Shown piece after piece: positions 8,463 to 15,513 of a DNA stretch of 21,722 bases. The notes beneath the pieces are model-generated. The model saw only the letters and a program-made list of their open reading frames with translations, was not told where the DNA came from and did no database searches. The first letter of the stretch is position 1, and every line of letters starts with the position of its first letter. Origin of the DNA: a virus. The stretch spans positions 1 to 21,722 of the IMG/VR virus record IMGVR_UViG_3300047480_001156; one strand, given 5' to 3'. Both the position numbers and the translations under genes were made by a program.

Positions 8463-11400
8463 TTATACCTCCGTTAACCACCAACTTGGAGTTCCTGATG
8501 CTGGAACTATATATACAAGTCCGAAGGATGCGTTTGGAGTTTGGATAACCATTGGACCCGCAGCTCCTTGAATATTTGCTCCTGCTTGAGGTTGTACTTT
8601 TAGTTGAACTGTTGGAGATAGAGATCCTCCAATATCTAGAATTCTAATCATATCACCATGACTTGCAAGTGGTAAGTTAATTTGTTTTGTTCCCGAAGTA
8701 AAGTTAGTTGCGTAGTTGATATTTGCCGCAGCATTATACGAACTACCAGATCCACTGAATGATACAGATTCTAGAACAGTCCAAGGTCTTCCGCCAGTAG
8801 CAGTGAAGTAATTAGAAATAGTGTTAAGTCTAATTGATCCATCACTATTGACTTTAAATCTAGTATTTGCACCAGATCTTACCTCAAGTTCGCCGCCCTT
8901 AACGAGTAACGTTCCCTTAGTAATAACATTTCCGTTAGGATCGACTTCAAGATTTAAATCTCCACTAGTTCCAAGTTGTAGCGTGGAACCTGTTGCAGTA
9001 ATCGTACCAGAAACAAAGAAGTTTCCAGTGCTATTCGTGAGAGATAGTCTTGAAGTTGTACCGTCACTAGCGTAAATATTAAGATTTCCGCCATTGACAA
9101 CTGTATTTCCATTTGCGCTATCAACTTGGAACTTAATTGCAGGAGTTGCTGCACCATCGTTGATAACAAATAGATCAGTATTAGGTGTGGTAGAACCAGT
9201 AAGAGTGATGGTTCTTCTAACTTCTAGTGTTCCTAGAATTGTTGTGTTTCCTGTCGATGGAGCAACGTTGAATAGAGAAGTTGGTGTAGAACCAGGAGTG
9301 GTAACGTTTAGTGATCCTCTGATAGTTGCAGCACCAGCAGTGGTAACTGTCATCAATTCGGTTGTTCCATCAACCAAGCGTAGAGCACCGCCAACACTTA
9401 GTTTATAGTTGGTATCAACTGCAGATAATCCAATCGAAGTGAATGAATTCGCATCAGACTGAATACCAGCATTTGGATCACCAATCTTGAATGATCTATC
9501 GCTATTGATAACTAATCTTGTGCTAGTAGTTGCACCAATTCTTAAATTCTGACCTTCAAAAGTAATCGTATTGTTTACGTCAGATGGTTGATCTGCAACA
9601 ATTTCAAACTTCTTAGTTTTTGAAGTTTCGTTATTGTTAATGGTTAGTTTACCACCATTAATAACTTGCTCTCCATCAATGGTTAGATTACCAGTTCCAC
9701 TAGCGTCAACCTTAACTTTAGCATTTCCCTTAATAATAAATCCAGGGTTTGCTCCAATATCTGTATCAGATAACTCTGAATCAGTGATGTTAATACCACC
9801 TCTCTTTGAGGTGCTGTTCATTCTTAATGCAGCATTACTTGTAGCAGAAGTATTAATTCCTCCGACAAGTAGGTTTTTGGAAATCCTTGCTTCACCTTCT
9901 ACGTCTAGAGTTGATTGTGGTTGTCTTGTTCCAGATCTTGTATTTCTTAGGTTAATACCTACTCTAAAGTCTGTACCAAACAATCCACCTTCAACTGGAG
10001 TTGTGTTTGTTGGTCCTGTTGTGTATGTAGTGATAGCTTCAGCACCAATTAATCCAAACTCCTTCCAACCAAATGTAGAACCAGTATAGATCCAACCTAA
10101 ACTAGTGTTATCTGTAGCAGAAGACTGAGCAGCAACAGTATTTGCACGATAGATCATCGTGCCTGTTTCTTTATATGGAGTTCCTGCAACTGTTGGTGCT
10201 AAAGATTCTGTATGAACCTTCATTTCATAGTTTACAGATCCACCTCTGCTGTTGAATTTATAGACAGCAGCCTTAATAGTGTTTGGCTGGTTTTCATTAA
10301 TTGTTAAGTTGGTTCCCTCAAGAGATTGATCGCCAGTTGAGGTATATCTGTTGGACTTGAATAGAACTGCAGCGTTTTGGTTCTTAGATGCTCTTGCTGG
10401 CGATACGTTGATTTCGATTGGTGATAGAATAAAGTTTGTGGAGTTGCTATTATCAAGAGTGATGCTAGCATTATCACGGAACGAAACTGGTTGTGTAAAC
10501 GTAGTTGTTACCGCTCCACTTTCATCCTTACTACCAGAAATCTTAAGTACGCTGTCGCTAACCTTTGTAGTCTCACCAGTGATAGCATTAATTCTCTGAT
10601 TACCTACAAATAGATCTCCATTTGAGTTTAGACCAGAATAGAATACAACACCAGCATTCTGTTTCTTCGACTGGGAGAAAATTACTTGACTATCTTCAAG
10701 AACATTTTCCTGTCTCGATGGGAATGCAGTTGAGTAGTTACCAGGACCAAATCCAGTATATTCAAATGTATGGTTACCAGATCTAGCAACAGAAGGTCTA
10801 CGCAATTCGCAGTATACTTTTGAATTTGCAGCAATACCGTTAGTTCCTTCGATAGGAATTAGACGATCTTCTCTACTGCTTGTTGCTCTTCCTTCTTGTG
10901 CTTCTAATACAATATTTGTTCTGTAAATATTGTTTTGATCGAGAAGATTTAGCATCGATTCTTTGGTCGTGCTATTCTTCTGATCATCAAGAGATACCTT
11001 TCCATGAATATAGTTATCAGCAACAGAGATTGAAGCTGGTGGATCCTTGAGATTTGGATTGATGTTCTTAAACCAAACTGGATCGTCTAGATACAGTTCT
11101 GGATATAGGTTTTCTGGATCTTGACCGAACTGATAAGTATTGAACTTCGTCAAATTATTTTGAGAAGCACTGTTCAAGTTTGGCGAAATATTTCCTTTGA
11201 GCAGTGTTAGATAGTAAATACCATCTTGCTGCTGATATATTCTCTTCTTAATCGTTTCTACTTTGTAGATATAGAAAGTATCTGCAAAGTCTGGAGCATC
11301 AGCAACGCTTTCAATAGTATATTCATAACCATTAGTTCCGTCATCAACAATTTTATCTCCAGGAGTTAAAGTGTACAAGGAAGATCCTTCATTCACATAG

Positions 11401-14400
11401 ATGTAGTTTGGATCTTTAGTATCACTTCGTCCACCGTTAGGCTTTTCTGCTAGAGTTCCACTAGCAGTGATAGATCCACCAGTAGATTGAGTGAATGTAG
11501 TTGCATTCAACGCATCGTAGGAAATTAATCCTAGATTTACATTTTTAACGAGCAGGTATACATTTGTCCCTGAAACTGTAACTGAGTGCAGTTCCGCAGT
11601 TCCCTGACCAGCAGGACCATTCCAACTAATATCTCTAACAGTATTTCCTGATGTTGGAAGGAAAGTTCCAGTTACAGATGAAAGTTTAATTTGAGTTAAA
11701 GTAACTCCACTTGGTAAGAATGTTCCTAGTGCGCTATCATAGTTTACAGCATGATCAAAAACTCTCAGTTTAATCTTATTGGTTGTCGCATCATATGTTG
11801 CAGATTGAACAGTGAATTTACATCCACTCTTAGTATTAATGATTTTTTTATTCGTTACGCTGTATGCATCATAAGTAAAATCATTCTCAAGTTTTGTTCT
11901 AACTGCCTTTGTAATTTCCGAAGGAGAATAGAACTCAGCAGGAGCAGTTACACTAGGAGGTGGAGTTAGTACAATATCCTGTGGCAATAGTTTTCTGGTT
12001 TCGTCAGTTCTTAACTTAAGAACAAATCCAAACAGAGGTTCTCTTACATTCTGTCCATCAGTTAGTTCCTTAGGAATTACATAGCGTACACGATAGATAC
12101 GATCAGAGTTTCTTCTCTGGTCTTCAATACGCTTGATGTAGCTATTATCTGTATTGTCTAACTTATCCTGCGAATAGTCAATCAGGTTTGTGTTAGAAAG
12201 CTGAGAGTAGATCTCGTTTGGTTCTCCAGATGCAACATTATTTTTTACTGTGAGATACCAGTTTCCTTTCTTATCGGTTGTAGTTGCACTAGGATCATAG
12301 CGAAGAGGATGTCTATTATGATATGCATAGACATAGAAATTTCCAACTCCATTTGAACTGAATGAAACAATATCTGTTCCATTAATTGCTCCAGTTGCAG
12401 TTGGAGAAATTTGGAATTGAGTAGCACCGTGGACATTAGACAAATAGCGAACATAAAACTCTTGGTTTTTGTTCAAAAATCCTGCATTATCCTTAGCATT
12501 AATATTAGTTGTAGTTGGAAGCTGATCTATTGTTTCGTCAGCAACTCTGAAAAATACTTTAGTTGGTTCAATATTACCAAATCCAGCGTCAAATACGTGA
12601 GGAGATTCTGCAGTAAAAACGTTATTGCTTAGAGTTACCTTGTATCTCTTTAGATCTGGAATAATATCAAAAACGTATTGATATAATTTGATAGTAACAT
12701 CAGGATCTGCTACTGCTTGCTCAACATAAATTGCAGTACCAGCTGCAGCGTCTTCAATGCTCGCTGCTAGTTGGAATTTTGAACTATCATTGATAGGTAG
12801 TGCCCCGTTTACTGGACTTGTAAATCTACCAGGAGCAATGATATAATAAACTGTATTTGGAGAAAGTCCTTTTGGAAGACGTACTTTACTATCAGGAACT
12901 GAAGAGTTTGCCTTTGTAGGAACTAGACGTACTGGTGTACCAGTTTCAAGTCCGTGAATAGTTGTAGTTGTAAATGTAGTCGTCTTAAATGTAGTTGATC
13001 CTACAGTTTGCGATACTCTAGCAAAACTTGAAATAGTAAACTCTAGGAAACCAGATGGACTGATTACAGCACTCTTTTCTACTGTACCAGATTCTCCAGC
13101 AGCAGGATCTCCAACAAGTTTTACATATAGTTTATCGTCCTTTTTAGATCCAATCTTATATCCATTAATGTTATAAGATGGAGTTACATCTGGCAGATCG
13201 ATCTCATCCTTTTCTCCATAAAGATAAACTCTAGTGGAAGATGGAGTATCATTACTCTTTTTAATGTCAACTGGATAATACTGTACTTTAGTCTCAACAT
13301 CTCCAATTTCTTGAGGAGGAATAATATCTGTAATGTATCCGTGCTTATCTTGGAAAAATGCAAACCCTTTATATCCAATACCTTGGATAGCAGTGTTACC
13401 AAAGTTAGAGTTTGAGTTGGTGATAGAAATGTCACCACCACTTTCTACCAAGAAGTGATCAGCATATCCAACTGCGAAGACTGAAACTGCTTGGATGAAT
13501 GCATCATTGGATACCCTAATGTGATAAGTTCTCCAATCATTTTTGAAGTATGCAAATCCATCTGAGTGGAGAGCAGAACTGTCAAAACTAGAATTGTTGT
13601 TTGCAGTCGATACAAATAGTTCAGTGTTTGGATCAAACTTTACAAATGAACGGTCGTCTTTTTGTAGTGATACACCAGTGAACTGTGCAACAACCATGGA
13701 CTTAAATCCAGTGGTTCTAGAACCATCAGCGTGCATTCCACAGAGACCCCATACAGATCTCAAGGAACAGTTAAAGACATAAGGAGAGGCACTGTCTACA
13801 GTATCAATTTCTGCCTCAACCAGAGCGTTCTGAGATAATGCTGGTGTGGTTGATGTGGTGTATGTAAAATTATTGTTTAAGTTAATGTTTGCAAGTAACG
13901 TTGCTGTTGGAACTTCGTAGTAAAATACACTGGTATTTGTAGTAGAAATTCTCGATACTGGGAATGCGCCATGGAATAGATTATTCAGACCAGTATCAGA
14001 GATAGAAACAAATTGACCAACGAAGTAATTGTGTGGAGATTTAGTCGTTACTTCAAGTTCAATCGCATTATTCAATTGAACTAGTTTAATAGAACTAATA
14101 GTTTTCTTATCGGATAGTGGTCCTACAATTCTATTTTCTTGTTCTCTTGGAGCAATCTCGTTAGCAATACTAATATTGTTAACTACTCCACTATATCCAG
14201 TAGAAATTTTCTTGTAGTATAGAATGAGATCGTCAGACTTAGCGAACTCAAATGTTACTACTTTATGGTGAGAATACTCTGGTGGTCTAGTATTTGTAGT
14301 TGTTGGATCATAGTAAACATTTCCCTGACCATCAAATAGAGAGAACTGCCAGAAATAGCAACCACCAGTTACCTTGAAAATTGATGTCTGAGGTAATGTT

Positions 14401-14876
14401 GAAGTTGGATCTGGAACATACTTAGGGCGAATTTTAGTTTTTCTGAGGTCAACACCAACTAGAGATGTACCTCTAGGGACAATAACTCCACCCTCGGTGC
14501 TATTGAACTTATAGAGAACATTGTTTGGATTATTTAAATCAAAGTTACTATTTTCATCCAGAACTGGAGTATAAAGAGCTGGTGTCAATGATCCAGCTGG
14601 TGCTGCAGTTGCATTTACTACTCCAGGTCTGTTATCAATAAAGTGATCACCAGGAGAAAGAATAATTGAAAACTGGTCAAAACGATCATTTCCTGTGCTT
14701 GGAACGTAGGAAAATCTCGATACTTCTAAAAATGCTCTTTGAATTGTTACGAAAGGTCTTGTGGGCGAAGTGCCTCTATTGTCAATCGAATCTGAGGCGT
14801 TAAAATCGTCGGGAGCAACATAAAGGAAACGACCAGTTTTGCTCGCAATAAGATTCTCTAATCTGGTGATAGGCAT
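8463..14876 (-). CDS. very large beta-helix / stalk virion fibre protein (2137 aa)
   Basis: This is the first gene after the late promoter at 14916-14923. The N-terminus (MPITRLENLIASKTGRFLYV, then NRGTSPTRPFVTIQRAFLEV) is of a type I associate with large structural proteins of T4-like cyanophages. The first 540 or so residues look like a right-handed parallel beta-helix of pectate-lyase type: SIILSPGDH (70-78), a glycine/asparagine-rich ladder and ISITNSNSNFG. The middle has several beta domains. Residues about 1650-2030 form a repetitive stalk of short alternating strands (STLDVEGEARISKNLLVGG, then repeated L-x-V-x-G-x-L-x-V units), typical of trimeric beta-solenoid shafts. The last 110 residues form a separate compact end, finishing SGTPSWWLTEV. 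It is probably a baseplate-attached fibre; no enzyme motif was found. The leader contains GGG 13-15 bases before ATG, so initiation strength is unclear. Confidence 0.85.
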   Translation of the reverse strand: MPITRLENLIASKTGRFLYVAPDDFNASDSIDNRGTSPTRPFVTIQRAFLEVSRFSYVPSTGNDRFDQFSIILSPGDHFIDNRPGVVNATAAPAGSLTPALYTPVLDENSNFDLNNPNNVLYKFNSTEGGVIVPRGTSLVGVDLRKTKIRPKYVPDPTSTLPQTSIFKVTGGCYFWQFSLFDGQGNVYYDPTTTNTRPPEYSHHKVVTFEFAKSDDLILYYKKISTGYSGVVNNISIANEIAPREQENRIVGPLSDKKTISSIKLVQLNNAIELEVTTKSPHNYFVGQFVSISDTGLNNLFHGAFPVSRISTTNTSVFYYEVPTATLLANINLNNNFTYTTSTTPALSQNALVEAEIDTVDSASPYVFNCSLRSVWGLCGMHADGSRTTGFKSMVVAQFTGVSLQKDDRSFVKFDPNTELFVSTANNNSSFDSSALHSDGFAYFKNDWRTYHIRVSNDAFIQAVSVFAVGYADHFLVESGGDISITNSNSNFGNTAIQGIGYKGFAFFQDKHGYITDIIPPQEIGDVETKVQYYPVDIKKSNDTPSSTRVYLYGEKDEIDLPDVTPSYNINGYKIGSKKDDKLYVKLVGDPAAGESGTVEKSAVISPSGFLEFTISSFARVSQTVGSTTFKTTTFTTTTIHGLETGTPVRLVPTKANSSVPDSKVRLPKGLSPNTVYYIIAPGRFTSPVNGALPINDSSKFQLAASIEDAAAGTAIYVEQAVADPDVTIKLYQYVFDIIPDLKRYKVTLSNNVFTAESPHVFDAGFGNIEPTKVFFRVADETIDQLPTTTNINAKDNAGFLNKNQEFYVRYLSNVHGATQFQISPTATGAINGTDIVSFSSNGVGNFYVYAYHNRHPLRYDPSATTTDKKGNWYLTVKNNVASGEPNEIYSQLSNTNLIDYSQDKLDNTDNSYIKRIEDQRRNSDRIYRVRYVIPKELTDGQNVREPLFGFVLKLRTDETRKLLPQDIVLTPPPSVTAPAEFYSPSEITKAVRTKLENDFTYDAYSVTNKKIINTKSGCKFTVQSATYDATTNKIKLRVFDHAVNYDSALGTFLPSGVTLTQIKLSSVTGTFLPTSGNTVRDISWNGPAGQGTAELHSVTVSGTNVYLLVKNVNLGLISYDALNATTFTQSTGGSITASGTLAEKPNGGRSDTKDPNYIYVNEGSSLYTLTPGDKIVDDGTNGYEYTIESVADAPDFADTFYIYKVETIKKRIYQQQDGIYYLTLLKGNISPNLNSASQNNLTKFNTYQFGQDPENLYPELYLDDPVWFKNINPNLKDPPASISVADNYIHGKVSLDDQKNSTTKESMLNLLDQNNIYRTNIVLEAQEGRATSSREDRLIPIEGTNGIAANSKVYCELRRPSVARSGNHTFEYTGFGPGNYSTAFPSRQENVLEDSQVIFSQSKKQNAGVVFYSGLNSNGDLFVGNQRINAITGETTKVSDSVLKISGSKDESGAVTTTFTQPVSFRDNASITLDNSNSTNFILSPIEINVSPARASKNQNAAVLFKSNRYTSTGDQSLEGTNLTINENQPNTIKAAVYKFNSRGGSVNYEMKVHTESLAPTVAGTPYKETGTMIYRANTVAAQSSATDNTSLGWIYTGSTFGWKEFGLIGAEAITTYTTGPTNTTPVEGGLFGTDFRVGINLRNTRSGTRQPQSTLDVEGEARISKNLLVGGINTSATSNAALRMNSTSKRGGINITDSELSDTDIGANPGFIIKGNAKVKVDASGTGNLTIDGEQVINGGKLTINNNETSKTKKFEIVADQPSDVNNTITFEGQNLRIGATTSTRLVINSDRSFKIGDPNAGIQSDANSFTSIGLSAVDTNYKLSVGGALRLVDGTTELMTVTTAGAATIRGSLNVTTPGSTPTSLFNVAPSTGNTTILGTLEVRRTITLTGSTTPNTDLFVINDGAATPAIKFQVDSANGNTVVNGGNLNIYASDGTTSRLSLTNSTGNFFVSGTITATGSTLQLGTSGDLNLEVDPNGNVITKGTLLVKGGELEVRSGANTRFKVNSDGSIRLNTISNYFTATGGRPWTVLESVSFSGSGSSYNAAANINYATNFTSGTKQINLPLASHGDMIRILDIGGSLSPTVQLKVQPQAGANIQGAAGPMVIQTPNASFGLVYIVPASGTPSWWLTEV
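8468..8472 (-). promoter_or_regulatory. strong ribosome binding site of the 1981-aa fibre gene
   Basis: GGAGG lies within the last codons of the 2137-residue gene, eight bases before ATG at 8459. It decides this start, and it means ribosomes finishing the upstream gene stop directly on the downstream start (TAA TAG ATG). Confidence 0.8.
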
Positions 14877-14915
14877 TGTATTTTCTTACCCTTGCAAGGT
14901 TTATTCTTCTTTGGT

Positions 14916-14923
14916 TATTTATA
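14916..14923 (-). promoter_or_regulatory. T4-type late promoter TATAAATA for the fibre operon
   Basis: Read on the minus strand, the bases are exactly TATAAATA, the T4 late promoter -10 consensus also used by T4-like cyanophages. No -35 box is expected for this class. The site is 39 bases upstream of the ATG of the 2137-residue gene and begins one base after the T-run of the preceding terminator. It is the only exact match I noticed at a gene start in the window, so it probably drives all five genes to its left. Confidence 0.85.
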
Positions 14924-14924
14924 C

Positions 14925-14953
14925 AAAAAAACCCCAGGAGATCCTGAGGTTTT
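14925..14953 (-). terminator. rho-independent terminator after the tRNA cassette
   Basis: On the minus strand, CCTCAGG, a four-base loop ATCT and CCTGGGG form a seven-pair stem (one T-G wobble) followed by seven T. Four A precede the stem, so a weaker T-run also exists on the plus strand. It ends transcription coming from tRNA-Thr just before the late promoter. Confidence 0.9.
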
Positions 14954-14993
14954 GATGAGCACAAATGGCTTCTTTCACACGGAAGGGATTTTA

Positions 14994-15009
14994 TGGCGAT
15001 TGCTCGCCA
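14994..15009 (-). other. GCAA-tetraloop hairpin directly 3' of tRNA-Thr
   Basis: On the minus strand, TGGCGA GCAA TCGCCA forms a perfect six-pair stem with a GNRA tetraloop, beginning two bases after the mature 3' end of tRNA-Thr. There is no T-run, so it is not an intrinsic terminator. It could mark or protect the tRNA 3' end before nuclease processing; that role is inference. Confidence 0.55.
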
Positions 15010-15010
15010 A

Positions 15011-15084
15011 AGCCACTTGTCGGACTTGAACCGACGACCTACGGTTTACAAAACCGTTGCTCTATCCAGCTGAGCTAAAGTGGC
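15011..15084 (-). tRNA. tRNA-Thr (anticodon UGU)
   Basis: The 74-base cloverleaf has acceptor GCCACTT/AAGTGGC with all seven pairs, D arm GCTC/GAGC, anticodon stem ACGGT/ACCGT with loop TTTGTAA (anticodon TGT), T arm GTCGG-TTCAAGT-CCGAC and discriminator T. CCA is not encoded and must be added. It reads ACA codons, which suit the Thr-rich fibre proteins. It begins one base after the stop codon of the 88-codon gene and shares its transcript. Confidence 0.95.
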
Positions 15085-15085
15085 A

Positions 15086-15352
15086 TCAATCGTCCTTCGG
15101 AAGCAATTCAGGGTTTTCTACATCTATATCATACATCAAAGGATGCATTCCTTCCATGATGAGATAGTTAGAATACCTGAACAAATCTTCATCATCATAA
15201 TCACGTTGATGAAGTGCTTCCGTTTGAACAGAAGGGTGGTCTTGTATAATTTGAGGAAGTTCATCAAATGTATAAGGAAGACCTTGTATGAAATACATAC
15301 GGACTACCTCGCCCATATAAAAACAATATGCTTGAGATAATGTGTATTTCAT
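15086..15352 (-). CDS. hypothetical protein between two tRNA genes (88 aa)
   Basis: I do not recognise this protein. The frame begins MKYTLSQAYCFYMGEVVRMY and continues with an acidic, aromatic-rich sequence (QRDYDDEDLFRYSNYLIM near the middle, LPKDD at the end). It looks like a small soluble protein, with no membrane segment or signal peptide. I chose ATG at 15352 because GGGAA lies about seven bases upstream; an in-frame GTG at 15364 would add four residues but has no such site. The TGA stop leaves one base before the mature 5' end of tRNA-Thr, and tRNA-Leu lies 35 bases upstream of the start, so the gene is cotranscribed with both tRNAs. Tight fitting and ordinary protein-like composition favour a real gene over the antisense frame on the plus strand (15080-15340). 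Confidence 0.65.
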   Translation of the reverse strand: MKYTLSQAYCFYMGEVVRMYFIQGLPYTFDELPQIIQDHPSVQTEALHQRDYDDEDLFRYSNYLIMEGMHPLMYDIDVENPELLPKDD

Positions 15353-15387
15353 GACATTTCCCACTACTTTTTATTTAGTAGAGAGAA

Positions 15388-15471
15388 TAGGGCGAGGGGG
15401 ACTTGAACCCCCACGGAGTTACCTCCAGCAGATTTTAAGTCTGATGTGTCTACCACTTCCACCACCGCCCC
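15388..15471 (-). tRNA. tRNA-Leu (anticodon UAA)
   Basis: An 84-base class II tRNA: acceptor GGGGCGG/TCGCCCT (G-T wobbles at both ends), D arm GTG/CAC with GGTAGA in the loop, anticodon loop CTTAAAA (anticodon TAA), long variable arm GGAG-GTAA-CTCC, T arm GGGGG-TTCAAGT-CCCCC and discriminator A. CCA is not encoded. The base pair closing the anticodon stem is a T-C mismatch. There is no intron, whereas tRNA-Leu(UAA) in many cyanobacteria carries a group I intron. It decodes TTA, a favoured codon in AT-rich phage genes. Confidence 0.95.
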
Positions 15472-15484
15472 GTGGTATGCATAA

Positions 15485-15513
15485 ATTATAGCATGTGCCC
15501 AACGCCTTGTCAA
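15485..15513 (-). promoter_or_regulatory. perfect sigma-70 promoter for the tRNA cassette
   Basis: On the minus strand, TTGACA (15508-15513), a 17-base spacer and TATAAT (15485-15490) match the bacterial consensus at all twelve positions with ideal spacing. The predicted start is near 15478, about seven bases before tRNA-Leu. The -35 hexamer contains the TGA stop of the spike gene. Host RNA polymerase could therefore read the tRNAs early, before late proteins are made. Confidence 0.88.

Noticed and set aside
8460-8467. TATAAT-like bases before the 1981-residue gene as a -10 box
   Set aside because: They are formed by the last codon and tandem stops; no -35 box is seen and the gene is explained by the upstream late promoter.
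9634-10089. Plus-strand open frame of 151 codons
   Set aside because: It lies wholly antisense to the stalk region of the 2137-residue gene; long antisense frames are expected opposite Thr/Ser/Asn-rich repeats, and no ribosome site or family motif supports it.
15080-15340. Plus-strand open frame of 86 codons between the tRNAs
   Set aside because: It starts inside tRNA-Thr and opposes the minus-strand 88-codon gene, which has a better ribosome site, a more protein-like composition and the same direction as everything else.
15370-15380. ACTAAATA on the minus strand before the 88-codon gene as a late promoter
   Set aside because: It differs from TATAAATA at two of eight positions in an AT-rich spacer, and the sigma-70 promoter upstream already explains transcription.
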